Assembly: GCF_000024005.1 (NCBI RefSeq)
Contig: NC_013132.1
Span: forward strand, 558,001-622,000
DNA length: 64,000 nt
Direction of reading: 5' to 3'
DNA from: Chitinophaga pinensis DSM 2588
GTDB taxonomy: Bacteria > Bacteroidota > Bacteroidia > Chitinophagales > Chitinophagaceae
Shown here: positions 8,841 to 17,432 of the stretch, in pieces
Layout: each line of letters begins with the position of its first letter
Numbering within the stretch: the stretch's first letter is position 1
Notes under the pieces: generated by a model
Database searches by the model: none
Told to the model about the DNA's origin: nothing
The model's input: the letters and a program-made list of their open reading frames with translations, nothing else
Position numbers and translations under genes: made by a program

Positions 8841-8962
8841 CAAGCTTCCTTTTAAACAGCGGAACGACCATCCAAACCACTATTATTCCGCACGTCCTCG
8901 CTATAATAGACGGGATTTGATTAGCATACCATTAGCAATCTGCTTTTGAGTAACTTTACTCT

Positions 8963-9907
8963 ATGTCCTCCATAAACAGTAAGAATAGCAGAACTGTTCC
9001 TCGCAAAAAGCTAACGCTGAGCGAGGACTTTTCACAGGTAAGCGTTGATCAGGAGAACTTGCCAAAGGTGCCGGCAAAGAGTAATTTCTCCATTCACTCC
9101 CGTTCCACCAATCCCTGCCGGGAATATATATCTGCCAGCAGAAGAGATTATTACAAAATAACACTGATGACACAAGGTGGCGGCATCATGACTTTAGGTC
9201 AGCGCACTTATGTGATCAAAGCGCCTGCAATTGTCTTCATCAATCCGCTTGAACCAAAACTCTGGGAACCGAAAGGTGAACAGGATGGTTATTACTGCCG
9301 GTTCACGGAGAACCTGTTTGAAATGCAGCGTCATTCCCGTGATGAGTTAATGCACCATCCACTTTTCCAGGTAGGGGCGAACCCGGTCATCAATCTGACC
9401 GAACAACAAACAGCTTATATGCTGCAGCTGTTTGGGCATCTCCTGAAAGAAAGCAAGGACTGCAATCCTTACCGTCAGGAAGCCATCCTTATCTACCTCC
9501 AGCTCTTATTACTGGAAGCCAAAAGGGTGGCCGCTCCCCAGATAGTACCGCAGCGCTCTCTGACCACAGCTCAGCTACTGGCAGAACGCTTCACTGATAC
9601 CCTGGAAAGACAGTTCCCGATCACTTCCGAACAGGAACAGATCCATCTCAAAACAGCCAGCGATTTCGCACTCACTTTAAACGTACATCCCAACCACCTT
9701 AACGCCACCGTCAAACGTGTCACAGGGCGTACCACCAGTGAGCATATCCGCCAGCGCATCCTCCTGGAAGCACGTCTCCTGCTGATGCACACCGACTGGC
9801 CCATTTCCGCCATCGCCCACTCCCTCGGCTTTGAGGAACCGGCCAACTTTTCCCACTTCTTCAAAAGCCAGACAGGACATACACCGCATACTTTCAGGAT
9901 GCTATAA
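8963..9907 (+). CDS. AraC family transcriptional regulator
   Basis: A 314-residue protein with an N-terminal cupin-like sensing half (about residues 30-180) and a C-terminal double helix-turn-helix domain. The second HTH carries the AraC signature: ISAIAHSLGFEEPANFSHFFKSQTGHTPHTFR. It therefore binds DNA, but the ligand and targets are unknown. It is divergent from the GT-C glycosyltransferase across a 370-nt region with facing promoters, so control of that gene or autoregulation is plausible. A terminator-like hairpin follows at 10036-10066. Confidence 0.88.
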   Translation: MSSINSKNSRTVPRKKLTLSEDFSQVSVDQENLPKVPAKSNFSIHSRSTNPCREYISASRRDYYKITLMTQGGGIMTLGQRTYVIKAPAIVFINPLEPKLWEPKGEQDGYYCRFTENLFEMQRHSRDELMHHPLFQVGANPVINLTEQQTAYMLQLFGHLLKESKDCNPYRQEAILIYLQLLLLEAKRVAAPQIVPQRSLTTAQLLAERFTDTLERQFPITSEQEQIHLKTASDFALTLNVHPNHLNATVKRVTGRTTSEHIRQRILLEARLLLMHTDWPISAIAHSLGFEEPANFSHFFKSQTGHTPHTFRML

Positions 9908-10035
9908 GCCTGATGGAAAAGATGTAGTGAATTAGGAATAAAAGGAGCACGGCTATCTCAAATAAAGCAAGGCTCTTAAAAGAAAACAATAAGATGAAAG
10001 AAGGCCGGTAAGAGGCAGTAACAACAACTTTTTAC

Positions 10036-10072
10036 CCACGACCTGATCTCACCAGTCAGATCGTGGCTTTTT
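10036..10072 (+). terminator. terminator of AraC gene
   Basis: CCACGACCTGA (10036-10046) pairs with TCAGATCGTGG (10056-10066), with one mismatch, and is followed by CTTTTT. Confidence 0.5.
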
Positions 10073-10262
10073 CCGCCCTTTACCACATTACCGATAGCAT
10101 TCTATCCTAAGTGGTTGCCGCCAAGACAGGCAATGACACTTCAAAGAACGACAGCCTGCCAGCCCATACTGCCTTTGCCGACTGCCGCCCAACCCACTTC
10201 TAAAGGCACCAGGACTATTAAAAGCAACCAGAAAAAAACTCCAGAACTTCAAAGAAGGATAT

Positions 10263-10301
10263 TAAAAAAGGCCTGGACAGTCGCAAAACCATCCAGACCT
10301 T
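10263..10301 (-). terminator. terminator of nadC-dgk-SUI1 group
   Basis: Read on the minus strand, AAGGTCTGGAT pairs with GTCCAGGCCTT using G-U pairs (10301-10291 with 10278-10268) and runs into TTTTTT. Confidence 0.6.
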
Positions 10302-10322
10302 ATTCAAAAGCAATTGAGACTG

Positions 10323-10655
10323 CTACTTGGCTTTATACCCCCAATCCTGCAACCACTTCACCACTTTCTCCTTATAATCCCCCTGTATCAGGATCTGACC
10401 ATCTTTCGCACTTCCGCCTGTCCCGCACTTCGTCTTCAACTCCTTCCCCAGCTTTTCCAGATCCTCATCAGCCCCAACGAAGCCATCTACCAACGTCACC
10501 ACTTTCCCGGCCCGCTGCTTCGTATCCAACTTCACCCGCAACTGCTGCTGCGCCGGCGGCAATGTCTCCACGGCTTCCGGTTCCTCATCCTCTTGTCTGA
10601 AATCAGGATTGGTGGAATACACAATACCACCTGTATTGTTTTTTTTCTTCGACAT
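10323..10655 (-). CDS. SUI1/eIF1-like translation initiation factor (YciH type)
   Basis: A 110-residue protein whose C-terminal 70 residues match the SUI1/eIF1 fold: GKVVTLVDGFVG, then LGKELKTKCGTGG, SAKDGQILIQGDYKEKVVKWLQDWGYKAK. Bacterial homologues are called YciH; the eukaryotic relative scans for the start codon, while the bacterial role is poorly defined. The N-terminal 40 residues are polar and probably disordered. It begins 10 nt after the lipid-kinase stop, so it is the third gene of a nadC operon, and is followed by a terminator. Confidence 0.88.
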   Translation of the reverse strand: MSKKKNNTGGIVYSTNPDFRQEDEEPEAVETLPPAQQQLRVKLDTKQRAGKVVTLVDGFVGADEDLEKLGKELKTKCGTGGSAKDGQILIQGDYKEKVVKWLQDWGYKAK

Positions 10656-10665
10656 AACAATAAGT

Positions 10666-11550
10666 TTAAGAACGGTTAACGATTACCTGCAACGCACCAG
10701 GATGCACACGAAACGCGACTTTACCATTTTCTTTCAGTGGCACGGCATCACCATCCACCTGTAAATGTACAAGCTCATTACTTTTAACAACGATGGTTTC
10801 TCCGGTAAAGTGTTGCATATAGCGCGTCTTATCGATATTACCCATGAGGGAATAGAACCCGACAGGAATAAGGCCTATAAGTCTGATTGGCGGTACTACG
10901 CAAAGGTCCAGTTTCCCGTCGAACACATTTGCGTCGGGGGCGAGTTTGAACTCATAACCAAACTGGTTACCATTGGCGACGGTCAGCAGAAATGCACGTT
11001 CCTGTATTGTTTTACCATCTACGCTGATTTCGTAGGACGGGCCTTTATAGCTGCTGAAGCTCTGGAATACGAGTTTGGCGTATCCCCAGAGACCGCGTTT
11101 TGTTTTATGTCTGAACTGATCGGCGACAAGTGCATCAAAACCGACGCCGGCGTTACTGAGGAACAGGTGTTCATTGGCGTAGCCAACATCTATTGCCTTT
11201 CTTTTTCCGTCAGCGATTACTTCCAGTGCGCGTGAAACTTTCAAGGGTATTTTCAGCGCTCTGGCGAGACCGTTACCACTTCCCAGCGGAATGATCGCCA
11301 GGGCGGTCGTACTTCCTACCAATCCCTGCGCAATTTCGTTGATGGAGCCATCTCCGCCTACTGCCACTACTGTATCAGTTCCATTTGCTACCGCTGCTTT
11401 GGCGAGATCTGTACCATGACCCAGGTATTCAAGGTGAGTCACTTCCACGGAAAATGCTTTTGGGGTCAGATATTTTCTGATGATACCCTCAAGGCGTTTT
11501 TCTCTGTCTGTGCCGGCTTTACGGTTGATGATGAATAGAATCTTTCTCAA
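10666..11550 (-). CDS. diacylglycerol/lipid kinase family protein (DagK/YegS)
   Basis: A 294-residue lipid kinase. The ATP-binding signature GGDGSINEIAQG and the following PLGSGNGLAR sit in the N-terminal catalytic domain (about residues 64-100), and a beta-rich C-terminal domain follows. The family phosphorylates diacylglycerol or related lipids at the inner face of the membrane. The start is a TTG at 11548-11550; MRKILFIINRKAG is the usual N-terminus and no ATG lies nearby. It sits 11 nt after nadC and 10 nt before the SUI1 gene. Undecaprenol or sphingoid-base kinase activity cannot be excluded, since lipid specificity is not readable. Confidence 0.87.
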   Translation of the reverse strand: MRKILFIINRKAGTDREKRLEGIIRKYLTPKAFSVEVTHLEYLGHGTDLAKAAVANGTDTVVAVGGDGSINEIAQGLVGSTTALAIIPLGSGNGLARALKIPLKVSRALEVIADGKRKAIDVGYANEHLFLSNAGVGFDALVADQFRHKTKRGLWGYAKLVFQSFSSYKGPSYEISVDGKTIQERAFLLTVANGNQFGYEFKLAPDANVFDGKLDLCVVPPIRLIGLIPVGFYSLMGNIDKTRYMQHFTGETIVVKSNELVHLQVDGDAVPLKENGKVAFRVHPGALQVIVNRS

Positions 11551-11561
11551 CGTTAGGGATA

Positions 11562-12407
11562 TTATATTGCTTTTAAACTAAGATCAAGACTAACTGCGTG
11601 ATGAATCACAGCTCCGGCGGAGACGTAATCAACGCCTGTTTTGGCATATGCTTCCAGTGTATCGAGATTGATACCGCCGGATGCTTCTGTTTCGTACCGG
11701 CCATCTATGAGTGCCAGGGCTTCTTTGAGCAGGGCAGGAGAGAAGTTGTCCAGCATGATACGGTGGATTTGTCCGATGGCAAGCACTTCTTTCACATCCT
11801 CCAGGTTACGCGTTTCCACTTCTATCTGTAAGGGCAATTGTTGCTGTTGCAGATAAGCGACTGTTTTGGTAACAGCGGCGGTGATACCTCCTGCAAAATC
11901 GATGTGATTATCTTTCAGCATGACCATATCATAGAGTCCCATACGGTGATTGACACCGCCTCCGATGCGTACAGCTTCTTTCTCAAGCAGGCGGAAATTA
12001 GGAGTGGTTTTCCGGGTGTCCAGCAGGCGGGTATGATAGCCTTTCAGGACGTCGACATAGCTGCGGGTAAGTGTGGCAATACCACTCATTCTCTGCATAC
12101 AGTTCAATACCAGGCGTTCTCCCATCAATAAGGTATGGATCGATGCGTCCACTTCAAATGCAATCTCTCCCGACTTCATGACATCGCCGTCTTTCTTGAA
12201 TGGCCGAAAAATGGAATTACTGTCCAGCATTTGGAAAACAGCCTGCGCTACTTCCATTCCGGCCAGTATACCGTCTTCTTTTATTTTCAGTCTGGCGCCA
12301 CCTCTGGCATCAGCCGGAATACACGCTAAAGTGGAATGGTCGCCATTCCCTATATCTTCTGCCAGTGCGTTGCGAATAAGCTCAGTTAATGCTGGTTCCT
12401 GTAACAT
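11562..12407 (-). CDS. nadC: nicotinate-nucleotide diphosphorylase (carboxylating)
   Basis: A 281-residue quinolinate phosphoribosyltransferase of normal length. Recognisable blocks are AEDIGNGDHST (16-26), ERLVLNCMQRMSGIAT (97-112), TRKTTPNFRLLEKEAVRIGGG (131-151) and the C-terminal SGGI with DYVSAGA. It converts quinolinate and PRPP to nicotinate mononucleotide in de novo NAD synthesis, in the cytoplasm. It is first in the nadC - lipid kinase - SUI1 operon. nadA and nadB are not in the window. TACTTTCG on the minus strand at 12433-12426 is a weak -7 match just upstream. Confidence 0.95.
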   Translation of the reverse strand: MLQEPALTELIRNALAEDIGNGDHSTLACIPADARGGARLKIKEDGILAGMEVAQAVFQMLDSNSIFRPFKKDGDVMKSGEIAFEVDASIHTLLMGERLVLNCMQRMSGIATLTRSYVDVLKGYHTRLLDTRKTTPNFRLLEKEAVRIGGGVNHRMGLYDMVMLKDNHIDFAGGITAAVTKTVAYLQQQQLPLQIEVETRNLEDVKEVLAIGQIHRIMLDNFSPALLKEALALIDGRYETEASGGINLDTLEAYAKTGVDYVSAGAVIHHAVSLDLSLKAI

Positions 12408-12480
12408 ACTATCGGTTTGAAAGAACGAAAGTAAGCCAATTTCAGAAACGAGGCCGGCTCAGAACCCCTCCGAATATAAA

Positions 12481-12505
12481 AAAGTCCGGACGGAGCCGGA
12501 CTTTT
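12481..12505 (-). terminator. terminator of DUF4783 gene
   Basis: AAAGTCCGG (12481-12489) pairs exactly with CCGGACTTT (12496-12504) around a 6-nt loop. The minus strand continues into TTTTTTATA. It is symmetric enough to work in both directions. Confidence 0.75.
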
Positions 12506-12534
12506 CAATATCAATCTTAACAATTCTTTATTTA

Positions 12535-12954
12535 TTATTTGTTCTCGAAACGAAGCTCGTTCAGCACCATAGAACCGCCTTTCATCTGCAAAAAGAAGGA
12601 AGTACGGTAAGCGCCGCCGGAGGTACCAACATTGGCAATACCAACTCTGGAACCGTTTGTGCTCTGCACCTGGTGAATCAGTTCAAACGTTTTCACCTGA
12701 TTTTTGGAGAAGAAATCTTTCAGGATAATTTCTGCCTGTGCTTTGCTGTAAGAATTAGATTTACCGGCCATGCTGATTTCTACTGTGTTGTCCAGGTAGC
12801 GGGATAGTGCGCCTGCATCGCCTTGTTTGATTGCAGTTACCACGTCATCGAATGGGCCTGCTGCAGGAGCTTTTAAGTTAGCGGCTGATAGTGTAAATGC
12901 AGTGATAATGACGCCAAACAGCACAACTCCAAGCCCATACAATAACTTTTTCAT
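12535..12954 (-). CDS. DUF4783 domain protein (exported, NTF2-like)
   Basis: A 139-residue protein beginning MKKLLYGLGVVLFGVIITAF with a signal peptide (first about 23 residues). The mature part contains AIKQGDAGALSRYLDNTVEIS and a C-terminal GGAYRTSFFLQMKG... VLNELRFE block, as in DUF4783, an NTF2-like family found almost only in Bacteroidota. The frame extends upstream to 13068, but the ATG at 12954 gives the only signal peptide in a normal position. It is a single-gene unit between nadC and gpmI with its own terminator. Function unknown; NTF2-like folds often bind small ligands. Confidence 0.75.
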   Translation of the reverse strand: MKKLLYGLGVVLFGVIITAFTLSAANLKAPAAGPFDDVVTAIKQGDAGALSRYLDNTVEISMAGKSNSYSKAQAEIILKDFFSKNQVKTFELIHQVQSTNGSRVGIANVGTSGGAYRTSFFLQMKGGSMVLNELRFENK

Positions 12955-13166
12955 CGTCAGTATTTTATTAAGTAGTAAAGTTTTCATCATTATAGTAAAA
13001 TGGGCTAAAACTATGCCAATTTGCGGGATGCCTTTTAAAATACAATCATCGTTGTATTGTACAATCACTAATTAATGCGAATATATTAATATATATTTTT
13101 AGAATAAAACCTAAGTAAGACAAACTTCTGTTACCCCTGTATGAATTTTGAAGGCATTTCAATAAG

Positions 13167-13200
13167 TTTGACGCCGTTTCGCGGATGCTTCATAACTTTA
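13167..13200 (+). promoter_or_regulatory. promoter for gpmI
   Basis: TTTG at 13167-13170 is followed after 22 nt by TAACTTTA at 13193-13200 (7 of 8 to TAnnTTTG). The ATG is 38 nt further on. Confidence 0.5.
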
Positions 13201-13237
13201 GCCTCCTTTACAGAACAAGAAAATTACAACCGGAAAT

Positions 13238-14761
13238 ATGGAAAAGAAAAGAGCCATTCTCATTATCATGGACGGATGGGGACAGGGACAGGTTCCTGCC
13301 GCTGATGCTATCGCGCATTCTAAAACGCCATTTGTGAGCAGCCTGTATGCAAAATACCCGCACAGTACACTGATTACCTGTGGTGAAGATGTTGGTCTGC
13401 CGGAAGGACAAATGGGTAACTCCGAAGTAGGTCACCTCAACCTTGGCGCCGGCCGTATCGTGTACCAGGAACTGCAGCGCATCAACGTAGCCGCCCGCAC
13501 AGGTGAACTTGCCGGTAACAAAGTATTACAGGACACGTTCAGCTATGCAAAAGATAACGATAAGGCATTGCACCTCATCGGTCTCGTAAGCGATGGTGGC
13601 GTACACTCCCATATCAACCACCTGAAAGCCCTGACACAGATCGCAAAAGATAAAGGACTGACCAAAGTATACATTCACGCCTTCACTGACGGCCGTGATA
13701 CCGATCCTAAAGGTGGTCTGAATTATATGGAAGACCTGGTCGCGCACCTCAAAACAACCGTAGGTGAAGTAGCCAGCATCACCGGCCGTTACTATGCAAT
13801 GGACCGTGATAAACGCTGGGAACGCGTGAAACTCGCATATGACGCGATGGTACATGGTACCGGTACGCCTACCCAGGACGTTGTAAACGCGATCAGAGCA
13901 TCCTATGCAGATGGCGTAACCGACGAATTTATCAAGCCGATCATCGCTACCGATTCACAGCTGAATCCGATCGCAACTATCACAGAAGGCGATGCAGTAC
14001 TCTGCTTTAACTTCCGTACTGACCGTTGCCGCGAGATCACACAGGTACTGACCCAGCAGGCATTCCCTGATTTCGGTATGAACCCGCTGGCGCTGCATTA
14101 TACCACCATGACCGAATATGACAAAACCTACAAAGGTGTACATGTTATATTCGAAAATGACAACCTGCAGAATACCCTCGGCGAAGTACTGGAAGCAAAC
14201 AACCGCAGCCAGATCCGTATCGCTGAAACAGAAAAATATCCGCACGTTTCCTTCTTCTTCTCCGGTGGACGTGAGAAAGAATTCCAGGGCGAACGCCGTC
14301 TGATCGTTGCTTCTCCGAAAGTAGCGACTTACGACCTGCAACCTGAAATGAGCGCTTACGAAGTTACCAGCACCATCGTGCCTGAAATAGAAAGCAAATC
14401 AGCTGATTTTATCTGTCTGAACTTTGCCAACGCCGACATGGTTGGCCATACCGGTATATGGGAAGCTGCTATCAAAGCGGTAGAAACAGTAGATACCTGT
14501 GTGGAGAAAGTAGTTACCGCAGCCCTGAAAAACAATTATACCGTTTTCCTTACTGCTGACCACGGTAATGCTGATTTCATGATCAACAATGATGGTACGC
14601 CAAATACAGCGCATACCACCAACCTGGTTCCTTACTTCATTATCAGCAATGATTTTAAAGGTGCGGTAAAACCTGGTAAACTGGGCGACGTTGCTCCAAC
14701 CATTCTGACACTGATGGATCTCTCCATCCCGAAAGAAATGACCGGCAACATCCTGATCTAA
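13238..14761 (+). CDS. gpmI: 2,3-bisphosphoglycerate-independent phosphoglycerate mutase
   Basis: A 507-residue enzyme of the alkaline phosphatase superfamily. The metal site is visible as MDGWG (Asp12) and GNSEVGH (nucleophile Ser62). Further blocks are HAFTDGRDTDPKGG, ITGRYYAMDRDKRWERVKLAY, FNFRTDR and, near the end, NFANADMVGHTG and TADHGNAD. It interconverts 3- and 2-phosphoglycerate in glycolysis using two Mn ions. It is monocistronic, with a promoter at 13167-13200 and an intrinsic terminator right after the stop. Confidence 0.98.
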   Translation: MEKKRAILIIMDGWGQGQVPAADAIAHSKTPFVSSLYAKYPHSTLITCGEDVGLPEGQMGNSEVGHLNLGAGRIVYQELQRINVAARTGELAGNKVLQDTFSYAKDNDKALHLIGLVSDGGVHSHINHLKALTQIAKDKGLTKVYIHAFTDGRDTDPKGGLNYMEDLVAHLKTTVGEVASITGRYYAMDRDKRWERVKLAYDAMVHGTGTPTQDVVNAIRASYADGVTDEFIKPIIATDSQLNPIATITEGDAVLCFNFRTDRCREITQVLTQQAFPDFGMNPLALHYTTMTEYDKTYKGVHVIFENDNLQNTLGEVLEANNRSQIRIAETEKYPHVSFFFSGGREKEFQGERRLIVASPKVATYDLQPEMSAYEVTSTIVPEIESKSADFICLNFANADMVGHTGIWEAAIKAVETVDTCVEKVVTAALKNNYTVFLTADHGNADFMINNDGTPNTAHTTNLVPYFIISNDFKGAVKPGKLGDVAPTILTLMDLSIPKEMTGNILI

Positions 14762-14782
14762 GTAGTATAGCTCATTGATAGG

Positions 14783-14818
14783 AAAGCTGTCCGCCTTACG
14801 GCGCGACAGCTTTTTTTA
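14783..14818 (+). terminator. terminator of gpmI
   Basis: AAAGCTGTCCGCC pairs with GGCGCGACAGCTTT (one bulge, loop TTAC) and is followed by seven T. Confidence 0.8.
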
Positions 14819-14981
14819 TATTATTTCAATGCTGTAACTATTCGCGTAGATAATACGTTTTACGTTTTTTAGTGCTCTCGACAGATTTGCTCATGCATTA
14901 GATGCGCCGTCTTTACGGCGCATTAACTTTTTTATATGGTTTGCTTTCAGACAGATGCGCGGCGCATTAAAGCATCTTCCC

Positions 14982-14989
14982 TAAATTTG
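14982..14989 (+). promoter_or_regulatory. -7 promoter box very close to a start codon
   Basis: TAAATTTG is an exact consensus box that ends only 5 nt before the ATG at 14994. If used, the transcript would have almost no leader. Confidence 0.4.
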
Positions 14990-14993
14990 CAGC

Positions 14994-15566
14994 ATGGATC
15001 ATCGTTTTTCATGGATACTGATGGCCGTCGCTGCCCTCTGCGCCTCCTGCAGTAACAGCAACGGAGGGCAACAAGGCAAGGCATTGGCTTACAGGGATCT
15101 CAAAGGATACTTTCAGGAAGAACTGAATACTATTTCTACGAATAAACCTGCATTACAGAAGACAATCGTCATGAACGGACAAAGGGACAGCATTACCATC
15201 GCCACTCCCGATTCCGCCCAGCTCCAGCACCTGCTGGCCCCTTTTCTCGAAGTAGACCTGAATAAACCCTCCCTCAGCGGTGCATACGATACCATTCTGC
15301 TGGCCGACCAGTTCTCCGGTACCCATTCCCTCATGTACAAGGCAAGAAATGCAGCCACCGTACCCCAGGAAGTGATTATGGATATTGACAACCAGCAGCA
15401 TATTACCAACGTGCAGATGAATAAGCATGTGGAAAACCTGGTATACGAATACCAGCAAAACCTGGTGTATCAGCAAAACAAACATATCCGCATTGTAACC
15501 TGGCAAAAGATCGCTTTTCTGCCCGCCAGGGAACTGGATGTGAAAGTCCTGCTCAGACACCCCTAA
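14994..15566 (+). CDS. lipoprotein of unknown function
   Basis: A 190-residue protein starting MDHRFSWILMAVAALCASCS with a lipoprotein signal and lipobox (ALCASC). The mature part is polar with a repeated LVYEYQQNLVYQQNKH stretch near residues 146-161. I do not recognise a domain. It is 16 nt upstream of uvrC on the same strand and probably co-transcribed, a pairing without obvious functional sense. A -7 box at 14982-14989 lies almost on its start codon. Confidence 0.65.
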   Translation: MDHRFSWILMAVAALCASCSNSNGGQQGKALAYRDLKGYFQEELNTISTNKPALQKTIVMNGQRDSITIATPDSAQLQHLLAPFLEVDLNKPSLSGAYDTILLADQFSGTHSLMYKARNAATVPQEVIMDIDNQQHITNVQMNKHVENLVYEYQQNLVYQQNKHIRIVTWQKIAFLPARELDVKVLLRHP

Positions 15567-15582
15567 CTGATTTTCTTAGAAC

Positions 15583-17430
15583 ATGACAGCAGCGGAGTTT
15601 CAACAAATATCACATACAATACCCCTTCAGCCTGGTATTTACAAGTATTACAGCGAAGCAGGCGAACTGCTTTATGTAGGAAAAGCTAAAAGCCTGCGCA
15701 AAAGGGTCAGCTCTTATTTTGTTAAGAATCATGATAACTACAAGACCCGTAAGCTTGTAGAAAACATCCACCATATTGAATTTACCATCGTTGGCTCTGA
15801 ACAGGATGCCTTCCTGCTGGAAAACTCGCTGATCAAACAGTTCCAGCCCAAATTCAATATCAACCTGAAAGACGATAAGACTTACCCGTATATCGTCATC
15901 AAACACGAATCCTACCCCCGTGTATTCCTGACCCGTAATGTGATCAAAGACGGCTCTGAATACCTGGGTCCATTCACTTCCGTAGGCCGCGTACGCGAAC
16001 TGCTGGAAGTGATCAGATATAACATTCCCCTGCGTACCTGCAACCTGAATCTCTCTCCGCAGAATGTCGCCAAAGGGAAGTATAAAGTCTGCCTGGAATA
16101 TCACCTGGGCAACTGTAAAGGTCCCTGTGAAGGATTGCAGACGGAAGAAGATTACAGGGAAGGCTTACAGCAGGTCAAAAACATCCTTCGCGGCAATCTC
16201 TCACCCGTATTACAGCTGTTCCGCACACAGATGCAGGAACATGCCATGAACATGGAGTTTGAAAAAGCGGAGATCGTCCGTAAGAAGATAGAAAGTCTGC
16301 AGGCTTACCAGTCTAAATCCACCATCGTGGGTACCCGGGTCGGTAATGTCGATGTCTTCTCCATCATCAGCGAAGGCAATTACGCGTATGTCAACTACCT
16401 GCGCGTATTGAACGGCACCATTGCAGATACGAAGACCGTCACGCTGGAAAAGAAACTGGAAGAAGATGATACAGAAGTACTGACCTATGCCGTCGGTTAC
16501 CTCCGGGACGCCTTCCAGAGTCTTGCCCGGGAAATCATCGTTCCCCTGGAAATAGAATACCCGGAAGAACACGTCACTATCTCTGTACCCAAAGGCGGAG
16601 ACAAAAAGAAACTGCTGGAACTCTCTGAAAAGAATGTGAACTATTTCAAGGAGGAGCTGTACAGGAAAAAGATCCTGCACCTGGAAGGCAAAAGCGATAT
16701 GGAGAAAAAGAAGGTATTGTACCAGTTGCAGGCCGACCTCGAACTCCAGGAATTACCATTGCACATCGAATGTTTCGATAACTCCAACTTCCAGGGTGCT
16801 TACCCGGTTTCTGCCTGCGTGGTGTTCAAGGACGGTGTTGCCTCCAAAAAGGACTACCGCCATTTCAATATCAAAACGGTTCAGGGTATTAACGACTTCG
16901 CCTCTATGAAGGAAGTGGTATACCGCCGTTACAGCCGCTTACTGGCCGAACAGCAACCTTTGCCGCAGCTGGTCATCATAGATGGAGGTAAAGGACAGCT
17001 GGGATCTGCGATGGAAAGTATCCGGGCGCTGGACCTTATCGGCAGTATGACCGTAGTAGGGCTGGCGAAGAACGAAGAAGAGATCTTCTTTCCGGGAGAT
17101 AAAGACAGTATCAAACTGCCTTACGACAGTGAAAGTCTGAAGCTGATCCGTCGTGTGCGTGATGAAGTGCACCGTTTCGGCATCACTTTCCATCGTCAGA
17201 AACGCAGTAAAGGCACTTTTAAGAACGAATTAGAGGCTATTAAGGGCATCGGCGAGAATACGGCCACCCAGCTCCTGAAAACCTTCCGTTCGGTAGCTAA
17301 AATCAAATTATTATCAGAGGATGACCTTGTAAAGGAAATAGGAGCAGCCAAGGCCCGTCTCGTATACACACATTTCCATCCGGCTACAGGAGAAACAGGC
17401 CCTGTTACAGATGCAGATAGTAATAACTGA
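15583..17430 (+). CDS. uvrC: excinuclease ABC subunit C
   Basis: A 615-residue UvrC with all domains. The GIY-YIG nuclease is at about 12-95 (PGIYKYY, LLYVGKAKSLRKRVSSYF). A cysteine-containing region is at about 157-185, and the UVR motif for UvrB binding at about 210-240 (MNMEFEKAEIVRKKIESL). The RNase H-like endonuclease domain is at about 380-540 (HIECFDNSNFQGAYPV, IIDGGKGQL). A C-terminal helix-hairpin-helix holds AIKGIGENTATQLLKTF. It makes both incisions in nucleotide excision repair. The stop is 2 nt from that of the convergent DinB-like gene. Confidence 0.97.
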   Translation: MTAAEFQQISHTIPLQPGIYKYYSEAGELLYVGKAKSLRKRVSSYFVKNHDNYKTRKLVENIHHIEFTIVGSEQDAFLLENSLIKQFQPKFNINLKDDKTYPYIVIKHESYPRVFLTRNVIKDGSEYLGPFTSVGRVRELLEVIRYNIPLRTCNLNLSPQNVAKGKYKVCLEYHLGNCKGPCEGLQTEEDYREGLQQVKNILRGNLSPVLQLFRTQMQEHAMNMEFEKAEIVRKKIESLQAYQSKSTIVGTRVGNVDVFSIISEGNYAYVNYLRVLNGTIADTKTVTLEKKLEEDDTEVLTYAVGYLRDAFQSLAREIIVPLEIEYPEEHVTISVPKGGDKKKLLELSEKNVNYFKEELYRKKILHLEGKSDMEKKKVLYQLQADLELQELPLHIECFDNSNFQGAYPVSACVVFKDGVASKKDYRHFNIKTVQGINDFASMKEVVYRRYSRLLAEQQPLPQLVIIDGGKGQLGSAMESIRALDLIGSMTVVGLAKNEEEIFFPGDKDSIKLPYDSESLKLIRRVRDEVHRFGITFHRQKRSKGTFKNELEAIKGIGENTATQLLKTFRSVAKIKLLSEDDLVKEIGAAKARLVYTHFHPATGETGPVTDADSNN

Positions 17431-17432
17431 TA

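Larger units (their letters stand above)
8590..8962. other. intergenic region between GT-C gene and AraC gene
   Basis: This 373-nt gap has no convincing protein-coding frame. It holds the terminator-like hairpin, the candidate structured RNA and the divergent promoter pair listed separately. Just before the AraC ATG it also has TAACTTTA at 8951-8958, a weak -7 match. Confidence 0.6.
9908..10322. other. gene-free region after the AraC gene
   Basis: This 415-nt stretch holds two hairpins (10036-10066 and 10268-10301) that look like the ends of the flanking genes. I see no coding frame with recognisable content. The plus-strand frame starting at 10115 is proline/threonine-rich and runs antisense into the SUI1 gene. 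Confidence 0.6.

Noticed and set aside
10115..10600. A Thr/Pro-rich frame antisense to the SUI1 gene
   Set aside because: Composition is that of a complement of the acidic SUI1 gene; no motif.
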